64,000 nt of DNA from Tetrapyrgos nigripes (lineage: Eukaryota > Basidiomycota > Agaricomycetes > Agaricales > Campanellaceae): positions 62,001-126,000 of the forward strand of contig JAACJM010000025.1 in NCBI GenBank assembly GCA_013368315.1. Direction: 5' to 3'. The position numbers and the translations under genes were made by a program. Position 1 is the stretch's first letter; every line of letters starts with the position of its first letter. This document shows, piece after piece, positions 25,057-37,005 of this stretch. Under the pieces are notes generated by a model that saw only the letters and a list, made by a program, of their open reading frames with translations, ran no database searches and was not told the DNA's origin.

Positions 25057-25258
25057 TTATTATAGGACGTTTAGGACAAATGTGTTGTTGGCGTGGACAT
25101 TGAGTAATGGGTTACTTGCTGCTGCGGTGGTGAGTGCGACTAGTAAGGCGCAGGATTCGAGTGCGGGGAATGCGGTAAAGGGGTATATGACGTTTTTGTT
25201 GTATAGTGTTGCGGGGTTGGCTTGTGAGTGTTGTGTTTTTTTTTTTTTTTTTGTAATT
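25057..25258 (+). pseudogene. Chitin synthase remnant 1, left part
   Basis: Matches the end of chs exon 12 ([19 protein letters not shown] to YSVAGLA) and the start of the last intron, almost identical to 20283-20470. A Tc1/mariner-type element interrupts the intron at a TA. The remnant resumes at 29755. Confidence 0.85.
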
Positions 25259-25433
25259 TATTGCGCTTTGCAAATATAATGGTCGATCGAAAAAAAAAAA
25301 GTCTTTGAGGTCTGAGGTCAAGGGGTCATAAGCAATTAGTCATAAGTTACTTGTAATACTAATAGGGTGAAGGGCTTCTCGTCGTCGTCGTCACTGACAC
25401 TGTCCTTATCGTTGCTGCCCTTACCTCGTCAAC

Positions 25434-27180
25434 ATGTCTACAACAACAGATGGCTCCCAAAGCCCTGAGCATCAACTGGAGATGGATAACTGGGAGTTTT
25501 ACTTGCAAAACAATGGAGGAGTCCACAAATATACACAGGAGGATTTGGAAGACATGCGCAGCTTGGAAGAACACCAAATAGAATACGAATCAAGGCTAGC
25601 TCAACGTGAGTCATGACTCCCTGTGATGGAGATCAGATGTAGACATCTTCCTCTGCTTTAGCCTCAGCATACAATGATGGGCTTGGAATCTGTGTCATCC
25701 CCTCTATACAGCCTATATTTCCTCCACTTGGACCTAACGAGAAGAGACGAGCAAATGCCAAGAAACCAGCTGTTGTATGAGCAGAAGCTATCTACATACA
25801 CGAAGCCTCAGACATGGAGGACTTTATCACGCCAGTTGTCAATGCCCTAAAAGGACTAGGTAATCTTCCTGCCAACACCCCTCTTTCCTACAAGATTGTG
25901 CGCACCGAATTTCGCTCCAAATGCTTCAAGGTTTCCTGGAAAGTTACAGGGGGTTCAGAGGGTCCTCTTCAGTCAGTAGGAGGCTATCAGGATATGATGC
26001 GAGTGGCAGAGTCAAAGAGTTGTCCTGAGATCAAGGTTTTATTGGAGGAACTTGAGGTACGTGCTACAGTCTCTGGTTCATTGGCTGTATCTTTAGATAA
26101 AATCCTTGATATATGCAGCCTGTAGCCACTCCGACACCAGCAAATGCAAATCCTGGACCAAGCACCGCAAATCGAGCTGCAGAAGTAGACGAAAACAACA
26201 ACAATACTGAACACCCTAAAAAGCGAAGCAAGAAGGTATGTGGCTTTTGGGGCTGTCTTGAGTTCGTCCTTGTAGCAATTCCTCTCCTTCAGAACCACGA
26301 GATGTCACAAGAAGAGGAAGAAATTGCTGATTTTGTTCAATGGCTTCAAGAGCATCACAGTTGCCACAATAAGGAGTGTCACAACCAGCCCAAATTCTGT
26401 CTTGTAGATGGGAGTGGCAAGCATGTACCTCTTCATATGAGGGCTCTGAAGTACTGGGCTTCTTTGTTGGTGTGTGTGCAGTGTTTTCTTCATTGACTGT
26501 TATTCATGAAGCACATGTTATAGGCTGTGCACGCTGACGGTGTTGATTTGGACACCCCCCCCAAACATTTCTACTTCATCAAGGGCAACCAAGAAAGTGC
26601 CAACATTGCACAGCTTGCTCGTTGCCAGAACAGTCTGCTTACTTTGTCCCAGGCTCCCAACATCAACGTCCATCTCGGTGATCTTGTTGGCAATATCACA
26701 GGCCTTATCAGCGGCCAACTTCCACAACCTCAAGCTCCCCCTCAACCCAACACTCAAGCTTTTGTGCCACCAGCACCTCCTGCGCCTCCCATGCAAGCTC
26801 CCTTCACAGAAGAGTGCAAGGCCAAGTATGGGCTGTCTAGCAAAACCATCGAGAAGCTTCTGAATGCCAATATCTCTGGGTTACACAGGTTAGCCTATGT
26901 CTCTGATGATGCTTTGGTAAACAAGGTTGGTTTGTCCATTGGAGAACAGGCTGATGTACGTTGGGCTGAGGACACTTGGAAGAAGGGTTTCAAAGTTCAA
27001 ACTGTATCTTCACTGCTGTCTCATGATATCCTTTTTGCTGTCTGTCATACTGTTACATCACCTCGCATTACTTGTTACGTTACATTTTGTTATTCCCGCA
27101 TGTTATTACTACAGATAGCCACAGTGCCGATAGTATCCCCATGTCATTTCTGGTGTAATCCAGCTACAAAGCTCATATAA
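25434..27180 (+). pseudogene. Accessory gene of the Tc1/mariner element, unknown function, one in-frame stop
   Basis: Exons inferred: 25434-25605, 25662-26056, 26119-26235, 26293-26469, 26524-27003 and perhaps 27115-27180, all GT-AG. The product would be about 460 aa: an acidic N-terminus, a lysine-rich basic segment (KKRSKK), a Cys/His cluster (HHSCHNKECH..C) near the middle, a Pro-rich linker, and a C-terminal helical stretch (LSSKTIEKLL..) resembling a SAM-like fold. A TGA at 25778-25780 breaks exon 2, with the frame open on both sides. It lies entirely within the transposon and its last exon overlaps the transposase 3' end antisense. I do not recognise the family. It may be a DNA-binding partner of the transposase; that is a guess. 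Confidence 0.6.
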
Positions 27181-29650
27181 CTGATGAAATATTCCAGCAC
27201 CAGTAGTAAATGAGTGAAAACCAATGCAATGAAGGTAGGACTTGATGGTTGAGAACACGAGCTCTATAGGCTGGAATTGCGGAGAGTATGGTGGTAGATA
27301 GAGGATGCGACAGCCTAGCATTGATTTAGGAATGACCATTAATAGTGAAAAGGTAAGTAAACATACCGTAGGACTCAATTAGCTCAGTGACTTCTTCCGA
27401 ATGATGAATACGGGCATTATCCATCATGACAACACTTCGAGGACCAGGATATGGGTTCATTTCAGGCAACTGGAGGCAGATTGAGCATATCCTCTCACAA
27501 AAAGATTACAAACTCACCAGGTCTTCTTCAAGGAACTGGAGGAATTCATCATGAGTGTAAGATCCCTCAATAACCTGAGATGCAATTATCCCTTCATCTA
27601 GAGCAACAGCAGCTAACAATGACAGCCGCCTCTTCTGAACGAAAGGCACCAAGTTCTCTACTCTCGCTCCAACTGGACCCCGGCCAAAAAGTCGAGCATA
27701 GGTACGATCATCCTTCGACATCTCATCAATGGATACAAGTTGCGTGGGGCAGAACTCTGCAGCTCTACAGATAAACTCAGCAACCTTCTTTGGACTCTGT
27801 TCCTTTGCAATACGTTGTACTCGTTTCAGACTAATGCCAGCCTGTTTGAAAACATGATGGATAACAGTGATGTTGACCTGGAGATATCGATAGCATTCAA
27901 AGAGGAGGGCATACTCGTCAAGGAAGCGGACAGGATTATGGGCTCGTAGTCGCAACAAGAACTTGATATCTGCTTCCAGGAGGAGTTTCAGTCTTCCTCT
28001 CCCAACAGCCTTTGCTTTCGCTACATTCCCAGTTGTTTTCCATTGTTTATGAGCTCGTTTCAGTGTATAGATTGACATGTCACAGATTTTGAGTATTTCG
28101 TCAGTGTGAAGAGGTACGTTCGGATCCCGGGCATCAAGCTTGAGGGTGATACGCTTTCGGTATAGGGAAATCTGCGGGTACCCCATGCGGGTCTGCGGGT
28201 GGGCTGCGGGTACCATTAAATATTTGAGTTCAGCATTATATGGCATACATACGAGCATTTGTAACATAGTAGAGAGACATAAAAGTGAATATAGAGCTTG
28301 TAGATAGACTTCAACGAAGTGTAGTGAAACTCAAATGTACATGGATAAGCACAGCCACTCACTCCCATCTGCAGTAGTCTCATTCCTAACTCGAGTATTT
28401 CTCTACAAAGCAGCCTAGATATTTTTGCCAAAAGCTTATTGCATGCACTAGAGACTATTTCCATTCTCTGCATGCCAATATTCTATGAATTATGTACCCA
28501 AATTACCCTTAGACTTGAAATGAAGCCTGCATCAATAAAACTCTTCGTGGTTCGCAGTGTAAATGCAACATACTCATTCTAATACATCACTGAGTCAATG
28601 TTTCAAGTGTTCAATAAAGTAATTTGTTCATCCAATTCTAGAAAAGTCAAGATCAATGTGAATTCAGCCCAAGGTTTACTAGAATTTATGATAGAAATTT
28701 ACTTCTACACATTGAGCATGTCAAGGTACTGGCTATTAGTACAGAAGCTACAACATTCCTTGTTTTCAAACTGTTAGATGTTGTGTGGATGTTAGTAATG
28801 CTCACGAATGGTACCCGCATGGTACCCGCAGTGGCTGTGCACATGCGGGTACCCATGCGGGTACCATGCGGGTACCTATGCGGGTACTATGTTTCTTGCC
28901 TTGATGTTGTATGAGAGTCCGTTGAAGAGAATGAACGGCTATTTGCACATACATACTACTGTCCTGGCATGAATGAAAGCTCAGTCTCTCTGACCAAAAA
29001 AAATCCAGAAGAAATCCAAAAAAAAATAAATAGAAAATGTCAAATCTGGTGTTAGATTTTTTGGCTGTAATTTGTGACTGAACTGCCTTTCATGCTGGTA
29101 CACTAACCTGCCTGCTGAAGTAGCATCAACAGCGGGCCGTATGATGCTTTTACCAAGCCATTTCTACAAAAAGAATATTCTATGCAACTAAGGCTATGTA
29201 ACGTTGGATACTCATACTTACAAGCAGTCCCATTTGCAGAGAAGGGCAAAAGTAAGTGCAGAGTGGGTCAGAAAGTGTCAATGATAGGTGATGCTGAGTC
29301 TTGCATATACCACATAAATCCCATCATTTTTGTATGAATGATTTTACCTCAATACCGACAGCGCTTTCTGTTCTTTGTGAAATTGCTACACAACAGACTC
29401 TGCATTTTGAAAGGACTATCTACACAATAAAAAGAGCAATTAGAAGGCTTAATCAACTAAGATTCTACATGATAAGCAAAGGGTAATGGGTACCCGCATC
29501 ACCCGCATCACCCGCATGTACCCGCTGTGTACCCGCATGGGGTACCCGCAGATTTCTGATACCCGATACGCTTTGCAGCATCCGAAATGCGACGGTTGCC
29601 TATGAGTGGATGGCGGTCACTGTTGGCGATGACGAGAAGCCCTTTCGCCC
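27109..29650 (-). pseudogene. DD34E transposase (DDE_3 type), split by a nested element
   Basis: Reads from the right end inward: GNRRISDAAKRI (29640-29565), then the insertion, then a helix-turn-helix-like part and the catalytic domain. First Asp is in VSIDEM, second in VMMDNARIHH, and the Glu follows LPPYSPQFQPIE with 34 residues between, the classical Tc1/mariner spacing. Introns at 27470-27517 and 27315-27366 are GT-AG and keep the frame. The C-terminus ends at 27109. No ATG precedes the first codons; an ATC stands where a start might have been. With a 1.4 kb insertion it cannot be active. Confidence 0.85.
28158..29564. mobile_element. Non-autonomous hAT-like element nested in the transposase
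   Basis: Flanked by a perfect 10 bp direct repeat GATACGCTTT (28148-28157 and 29565-29574) that encodes Lys-Arg-Ile once in the intact transposase. The ends are inverted: GAAATCTGCGGGTACCCCAT near 28167 and its complement near 29554. Subterminal blocks are made of GCGGGTACC words, also seen mid-element at 28805-28890. No transposase is inside. A 10 bp repeat is longer than the usual 8 bp of hAT, so part may be coincidence. Confidence 0.8.
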
Positions 29651-29754
29651 TATTAGTATTACAAGTAACTTATGACTAATCGCTTATGACCCCTTGACCT
29701 CGGACCTCAAAGACTTTTTTTTTCGATTGACCATTATATTTGCAAAGCGCAATA

Positions 29755-29868
29755 ACGCCAAGGATTGGGATGGGACTGACTTGGCATTTGTTCTTCCTTC
29801 TTTTTCTAGTCGTGAGGTTTATAGGCTCGACGCTGTATATGATTATTAGGTTGTTTGCTGGAGAGTAG
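29755..29868 (+). pseudogene. Chitin synthase remnant 1, right part
   Basis: Continues the last chs intron and the final 59 nt exon ([17 protein letters not shown], stop at 29866-29868). Followed by the conserved 3' block down to P450 C. Confidence 0.85.
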
Positions 29869-30492
29869 AGGAAGACATGGATGGTATGGCAGGGTTAATG
29901 TCGGGGAGTAAGGGTAAGGGCTAGGTAGGGGTAAGCGACGGAACAAAGTGAAGCGAAGCAATTGATTGTTGTATGGACCTGGACCTAACGATCTACGACT
30001 CACGAACCACAACCTTTTTTTTTTTTTCTGATTATTTGAATATGACATACGACATGTCACGATGCTAGGCTAGTTATCATTGTCTCCTCCTCTCCTCTCC
30101 TCCTTGTCTTTTTTCCTTTGTTCCCTCTACGTTTGCTTCTTGTCTTTCCGTCTATCTGTCCGACTATATCCCCTCGATTAAGAACTAAATCTTATTATAA
30201 TCGTATATATATAAGTATCATATCATACCATAGGTAACGTACCGGTAAGCGTACGTACGCTCAGGCTCTGGGATTCGTCGTTTTGGAGTGTTTACATATA
30301 CCTATCTGTTTCAACTCTCAAGATCTCCACTTGCGCTCAAGCTTGAGTACGTTCGGGTGCGTTTGGATGAGGGAAAGAATATCGCGATCGATTGATTAAA
30401 TATAATGCTACATGTACATAATCGAGTTTTAATTCTTCAGCCATTTTCTCCTTACACTTCAGCCTTGATAGTGCTTCAAGTTCAGCCTAGAT

Positions 30493-33175
30493 TCAGGCTT
30501 CGACCCCGACTTCATACCCACGTTTGATCAGTTCAAACGCGCCAGCCGAACGAGGGGTAATCGAACACTTGAATGGTTTGGGATGACTGTCATAAAATCC
30601 ATAAAAATCAGTAAATTAGATTTTATTGTAGCCTTGGAGAATTAAGAATTAGGATAACTCACGCAGTAAGGCCATCTGCAAAATCAGCTATTGGATCAAT
30701 CTCCTTAGACTTGTCACTGGAGATCCTGGTAATATTGCAAGTAGCCAAAAGACAAGCGAGCACAAGCCATGAGGTGTCAAGAGCTAGGTGTCTCCCGGGG
30801 CAGATTCTGGATAGGATTATAAGCACGCAATCAGTAAGTATCATTTTGAAAGGTCAAAGAACTTAGAAAGAAGAGGAGGCTGAAGGCGTAGGTAACGCCG
30901 GGGTTACTCACCTCCTGCCAAAACCAAAAGCATACAACTCAGGATCAGGATTAACTGAGTGTTTTGCAGACAGTGCACCTCTCTGAGGTTCAGTCCTCAG
31001 AAAACGGTCAGGGCTGAATGTATGAGGATCAGGATAGATGTTTTCGTCATGAAGAATTGTCCTGAATATTTCAAATTGCGGAAATGAAAAGAGATGGTGT
31101 GAGAGACACATAACTAGTTGAGTGAGAGGCTGAGCAACTCACCAAGCATTGCCCACAACAGTGGTTCCTATTTAGGTGAAAGAAAGTAGATTAGCTTTAT
31201 TTTGAGCCTGATCAAATTTCGATGCGAGTTCGCACTTACCTTTTGGTATGAAATACCCTTCATAGACATCATCAGCGACGCTACAATGCGGAAGACCTGC
31301 GTAATCGAAGAGTCAGCACACCTGGCAGGAAAATACTTGTATCATTACAGTGAAAGATGATTACCCAAAGGAAAACTAGGATACATTCTCATAAGCTCCT
31401 TTAAGATTGCCTCAACATATGGCAAGCTTCCTCGGTCAGGGAAATCTGGAAGCTGAGTGGCATTGGGCGTAGAGCCAAGTACTCGATCCAATTCCTCTTG
31501 AGCTTTGACTTGGATTTCAGGATGGTGGGAGAGGACAAGGACTGAGATTAAGATCAAGGAGATAGACTCCAGGAGAATAGATATCACAATCAGATGATTA
31601 TGAAATTCATGACTGGGTAAAGATTCCAAGCACTTACTGTATCTGATCCAGCTGTGCAAGTGATATTAAGCACAATGTTGAAGCTGAATTTGGGGAAACT
31701 GTTTCAAGGCATGGCACTCACCTATATATGCTACTCCAGCACAATTTTTAATTACCTCTTCCATCTTCGTGTCAGAGTCTGTCTTTGACATGCCCAAGTC
31801 GGAGGTATCTCCAGTAGCGTCAGCAGCGTTGAACTTCAAATCAAATTTCTGTAGGGATTTTGTTCCAAAGCAAGATAGTCCAGTTCCTGATGACTATATG
31901 CATATGGCTCATGATCAGTTCATAATGTTATATTTACACATGCACGGAGTTGGATCCACGTACAATAGAAGCTCTTAGCTGTTTCCACGGCTTATTCAAC
32001 AGTTCTAAATTTATCTGAGCCCAGCGCGTGGCTTTTCGCTTGAAGTGTGCACCAGGAAACCAGGCTGTAAGTATTAAGTATATCAATCATTGTTTAGAGT
32101 TGAGGAAGATCAGTGAACGCAACTTCAACGTAACTTGAAACTTACCTGGAATATATCTCAACAAAGGAAAGTAATCCACCAGGAAGGCGCCATGGACTAG
32201 AGTTAGAATACTTTCTGCGGAATTATTGAAGAGTTCGACAAAAGCGTCCATATCCTCTTGTTCGGTGATGCCATAGGTTGTGTACAAAATTATTGAAGCG
32301 GCGTGTCTTTACGAAGGAATATTCATGAACATAAATCAATCGCTACATGCTAGGTATATGTATTGAACACTTACTGGCGAACAATAGCCTGAAGGTCATC
32401 ATACTGTGTCACCATTGTAGTAGACTGTATACATGACAGACTTCTGAGGAGCCGAGAAGTTGCTTGACGAATAAATGGGTGATAAGCTGCAATGGCATCT
32501 GAACGGAAGTACTGGTGGAAAGTCCTGCGGTGAAGTCTGCAACAGCGTTCAAATCATCAGGACAATGTCTCTGGATAGATTGGTAGACGCTTACCTCCAC
32601 CATGATGTGTATGGCAATACTACGTAACGGTTCAATGATCAGCTAAATCCATGGATAGTATAACACTGGGGCATGATGTACCTGAGAAAGCCCACCCCCA
32701 TCTTCCAGAGAGAAAAAGCAAAGGCATTGGCTTTATAGACATTTCTCGAGTTGATATCAAACTCACCCCGATTCATGAGCCATGTGCATTGCTGAAAATC
32801 GAAATTTCAGTAATCAAAGTCCATCAAGCTAGAATAATCAAGAGACTTACGAGGTCTGCTTGAATAAATTCCAGACCTCCTCTCTAACAACTCTTCTGCA
32901 GCCTTGGCAGAGTTCACAACGACAGTATGATCTCCGAGAATATTGATGTGAAAAACATCGGAGTGATACATGGTGCCCATGTCCCGGTATATTGCCCACT
33001 GAGCGTCAAGTCCAGTGCGAGGCGTCAAGACATCAAAGAATGAACCGATAATAGGAAGCCCTCTCGGTCCAGGCGGATAAGAGAGTGTTTGTCGAGGTCG
33101 ACGCAGGAGATATCCGCAAAGATTATAAATGACGAGAAGAACGGGGATTGCGAGGAGGTACGGTATGTTAAGCAT
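30493..33175 (-). CDS. Cytochrome P450 monooxygenase, copy C
   Basis: Complete set of exons as in copy A: anchor (LLAIPVLLVIY) and hinge PPGPRGLPIIGS from the ATG at 33175, micro-exons preserved (the third reads WGWAFS instead of WGFNFG), I-helix GSDT near 31645, ExxR (ELMR) near 31395, heme site FGFGRR near 30910 and ICPGRHLA near 30795, stop at 30493. No frame or splice lesion was found, but the model was not summed base by base. The 3' two-thirds are nearly identical to copy B while the 5' part matches the fragment at 24601-25056 and copy D, so the gene is a mosaic. It is expected to be an ER-bound monooxygenase; substrate unknown. An upstream in-frame ATG at 33247 is possible. Confidence 0.8.
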
Positions 33176-34230
33176 GTTTTGGAGAGTTGGGTTTACGCGG
33201 AGTGGCCCTGGGCCTTTTAACGTTGGAGGAGAATGTATAGAGAACAAGGTTCAGATGTTTTCTGAATGAATGTACCTCATTCAACTATGACTGAACCTTA
33301 AGCGTCTTTTTGTTCGCAGGTGACAAGTTCAGCTGGCGTACTTCCGCTCCAATATTCCACTTCTCTACTTCTCTAACTTTAAGGTTTAAGGGCCCGTCAG
33401 GCTAAAATAAGTATATACCCAGTCACCAAGACCCCGATTAGATCCCTGCGACATGAATATATAGGACAACTAGAACCAGCTGTTCTCAGAATTCACCCCC
33501 TCATAAATACAGAACGGCTCCCTTCACGTCATTGGGCTCCCTATCTCATAGAACAGCGGAACCGAAGGATAGATTTGAAATGTCTCATTAGATTTGAACA
33601 AATGCAATCGCACGACGCGTTCGTTCAGATTTCCAGTCGATACTACCGTCAGCATACGATCAGTCTAAACATCAGATATGGCTGAATACATGTATGTAGT
33701 TCAAGAAACAAAAGCTTGCCTCGAAGCAAAGACCAAACACACAACTGATCAGGCTCATCCCATTACACTTCAGTCCTATAACCCCATGACTCCATTGACC
33801 ACGGCTCCGCAAGTCAGCAATCACCAGCTGCCGGCAGATCCACTCTAGATGCTTCAGGCGATAGGCGCAAAAGAGAAGCGGGTACCGAATGGGACAACAA
33901 AAAGCCGAAGGAGAGCTGAACGCAGTTTGATGAAATAACCACCGAAAAGACCACCTGAGTGGCGTACATTCAGATTCCCAGTGATGTCTGCGTAGGATCG
34001 ATCTAAAACATGAGATATGATTGGGTACATGTACGTACGTCTCAAGAAAGCAAAATTCTTGACTACACTGACCTCGAAATAAGAACCGAACGCACGTTCG
34101 TCCCGGTATTATAACCCCATGACTTCATTGAAGTTCCATTAGAATGAGTTTGCTTGCTGGCAGTAACTATCGTCCGTCGGGAGATCCAGCTCCAGATACA
34201 GTTTCCTAGTAATAATCAAACCTGCCGTCG
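33176..34230. repeat. Repeated P450 upstream region (copy C)
   Basis: No gene seen. Contains the promoter-side sequence shared by several P450 copies, for example the CAGTTTCCT(T/A)GTAATAATCAAAC block also at 58150, and the CATGACTCCATTGAC block also at 41655 and 58090. Confidence 0.65.
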
Positions 34231-34295
34231 TTGCTAATTTGATTTTCGTGAGTGGTCTCTTGCCTTGGCTTGTCTTGTGCGACACGGATTTCGAG
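34231..34295. pseudogene. 65 bp chitin synthase fragment
   Basis: Matches the end of chs exon 11 and its intron (GCTAATTTGATTTTCGTGAGTGG...), closest to the copy near 53855. It joins P450 C upstream sequence on the left to a DUF6589-like gene on the right. Confidence 0.7.
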
Positions 34296-36255
34296 CTGGG
34301 TGGACATCTCATACTCGGAGTTTGTTCCTAGAGGTTGTACATTGGTCTTTCGACCCTCCTTCATCCAGTGTATAGCAATCGGCTCTGAACAAAATCTTTG
34401 TGACAATTGGGAACGAAAGTAGTCGAGGGAAGGAATGTATTCGAGAAGGGCTCGTACAAAGTGCAAAGCGAGAACGGTACGCATCCGAGGCCAGTCGATG
34501 TCCTGCAACAGAGACTCAGCTGTAGTTGCGAGCGAGAGTTATTGATTACACGTTGAATATAGTCTGAACGTGAAAAGGCGCCAGGTTTGACATCAGTTAG
34601 CTCGCATGCAGTAGCAGCACATCTAACACGTAGCGTAGACTTCTTTCCGAGGCCAAACTCGTGAACGGGTGCGTACTCTTGGGTATTATCCAGTGTTGTA
34701 CTGTGACTGAGCGCTCCACGTCTGGATGCTTCCTCATAGGATTCTCGGAGACTTGACATAGCACTTTTCGATAGCTATTCGAGCGTGTTCCGAGCCATAG
34801 AATCTGAAATTGAGAGACCGAATCGTGTATGAACCCGCTTGACATCAATATGAGAACGACATGCGAAATGCCAGATCCCAAAAATCAACGGCAGGTAGCC
34901 TGTAGCATACTTGTTGCGACAGACTATAAACGACGAAATGGATGTTACTTGGATCTAACCAGACGTTGAGTAGTGATTAGATACCATTGGATAAGGCCGT
35001 TTTTTTTCGAGACAGCTACTCCCTTCTGACGAGAGGCAGCCATGCACTCCATGATAAACCAAACTGCAGGATCACGCTTCTTGAGGCATTCAATGTGCTT
35101 CTGCATGCTAAAGGACTTGATGTTCTCTGGTGTCATTGATGCAACAGAGGCTCGTGTCTCGAAATCAGTATCTTGATCGTCGTCACAGGTAAGCTTCTCG
35201 ATGCCCTTATGGAGGCGATTTCCCACTATGCGAAGAGCCCAGGAAGAGACGGCGATGCGAGTGTAGTGAATAGAAGAGAGGTCGACGGAGGGAGAAAAAT
35301 GATGATCGCGTTCTGACTTGAGATTGGCTTTGTGCGTAGGATAGCTGTACTTATGATTGTACATCTTCTCGAGCACTTGAATCGGCAGTATTGTTGTCTG
35401 TCCGTGAAGCCAGCGTTGTACCATGATGCGGTTACGTAGGGGTACCGAACGGTTGGGTCCATCGCAAGTCAGAATAACGTCCAAGAACTTGGCAATCCCT
35501 CTAATAAATTCTTGGGAAATAACATCCAAGATATCATCGGCCTTTTCGCTATCTGACTTTTCGGCAGGTCTGGTAGGTTTGAACGATGGCCAGGCAGGAG
35601 TGTCGCTGTTATCAGGGACATAGTTTGAGATATACTGAGGTGTGTCAGGTAAAGCGGGGGTGTTGAAGTGGTTATATGTTCGTTTGATTCGTTTGGAACT
35701 GTGGCCGTCAGTGGGTGTCAATGGGAATGGGGAATCGAGCGGAGAAGGCCTTTCGCAATGTAAGTATTCCGGAAGATTGGTAGGGACAGAAGGTGTGACG
35801 ATTCGGTTGTATTTCCGTTTTCCGAGTGAGGTATTGGCATTACTGGCTGTCTCGTGGGGTACTGGCACTGTATTGGATGAGCTTGATGCGTAGAATGACT
35901 CGGATGCAGTAGACAGGAAGGGTTCAGAAAAGGCGTTGTAACCAGGGATGATAGGAATAGCAGGAATGGACCTCCAGTCTCTGTATTTGCGTCGGTTTGC
36001 AGTGTTTTCTGACATAAATCCGTATATGGAGTGAAGACGAGGTTCCTGAGCTTCAAAGCGACGTGTTAGGACGCGTGTCGCGTTTGGGAGAGAGTAGGTA
36101 CGTGACGGTAAATCGATGGCGTGGCAGTCATGAGGCTCAAGATTAGCTAGACTCGTTACCAGTCTTTCGCAAGAGCACTGATGACAGTCGATCAGTCCGT
36201 CGGCGAAGCGACTGGAATAAAATCCCAGGGTTTTGGCATGGTCGGCCAAAATCAC
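34296..36255 (-). pseudogene. DUF6589-like protein gene, 3'-truncated
   Basis: A long first exon (36255 to about 34960) encodes a Ser/Pro-rich region followed by a conserved helical part (FIRGIAKFLDVIL, MVQRWLHG). Further exons read YLPLIFGIWHFACRSHIDVK, then LDNTQEYAPVHEFGLGK and DIDWPRMRTVLALHFVRALL, ending in KTNVQPLGTNSEYE before chs sequence. These resemble the region preceding DUF6589 in large agaricomycete proteins; that is recalled, not searched. A TAG interrupts the frame near 34789, and the C-terminal half is missing at the chs junction. It is divergent from the helicase at 36356, sharing about 100 bp. Function unknown. Confidence 0.6.
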
Positions 36256-36355
36256 GTGCTTGTTTTGACTTCAACGAGATCCTGCTTCCACTTCGAAACC
36301 GAGGTGTCTTCAACTTCACCCTACGACCTCTACTAGTATATACGCACTGTATATT

Positions 36356-37005
36356 ATGCTACCACAACAATTTGTTCTGTTTTTTCTGCCAAAATCCGCC
36401 GCTGTTAGCTCTCTATGGCCCCACTCAATCACTTCCACCTACTCTGCAAAATTTTTCACCTCCATGAGCACCCAAGGCTCCCCCAAGGTCGACGAAGCAT
36501 GTCTAAAGACAGCCAAAACCAGATTATGCGAAGTTTTTGACATTCCATCACTCAGAACGCATCAAGAGGCAGCCGCTCTCAATATCATTAGGGGTCAAAG
36601 TACCATTTATGATGTACCTACCGGAGGCGGCAAAACACTGGCTTTCTACCTAAGCCTCTTCTATCACTGGGACCCACAGCATCCACCTAGCGCGTACCAG
36701 AAGAGCATGATCGTCGTCAGCCCGCTCAATGCACTCATGGATGCTCAGAAGAAGGCTTTGGAGGAAAGAGGGATTCCAGCAACTGCTCTCAATTCTGGAG
36801 GAGGAAAGGCCGAGGATATCTTTGGGGTGCGTCTCAGGAATGCTCTATGTGTAAATAAACTAACATATCTTCTAGAAACTCGCGGATGGGACCAAGTACA
36901 TCAAGTATCGCGTCGTTTTCGTCTCGCCCGAACTTGTGCTCTCAAGGTCATTTCACGAAACAGTTCTGCAGAGCCAGCTCTTCAAGAAGAACTGTATACA
37001 GGTCG
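36356..37005 (+). pseudogene. RecQ-like DEAD/DEAH helicase gene, 3'-truncated
   Basis: Encodes the start of a superfamily 2 helicase: a Q-like motif (RTHQEAAALNII), Walker A DVPTGGGKT, motif Ia-like VVSPLNALMDAQ, and after a 49 nt intron (36827-36875) VVFVSPELVLSRSFHE. The frame loses family resemblance just where the DEAH box should appear, at VVMLD near 37005. The start may be the ATG at 36356 or the one at 36464; the former adds a hydrophobic leader. Only the first part of the helicase core remains, so it should be inactive. Confidence 0.75.

Larger units (their letters stand above)
25261..29752. mobile_element. Tc1/mariner-type DNA transposon with two genes, itself interrupted
   Basis: The ends start TTGCGCTTTGCAAATATAATGG and are inverted for roughly 130 bp (about 25261-25390 and 29625-29752), with few differences. 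TA is present on both sides (25259-25260, 29753-29754), as expected for the superfamily, and the uninterrupted chs intron at 20470-20490 shows the empty site. Inside are a plus-strand gene (25434-27180) and a minus-strand DD34E transposase (27109-29650), tail to tail. A 1.4 kb hAT-like element splits the transposase. Without it the element is about 3.1 kb. Confidence 0.85.

Noticed and set aside
28158..29564. The GTACCCGC repeats as a CRISPR-like or minisatellite array
   Set aside because: Unit spacing is irregular and the words lie in both orientations; the flanking duplication and inverted ends explain them as an insertion.
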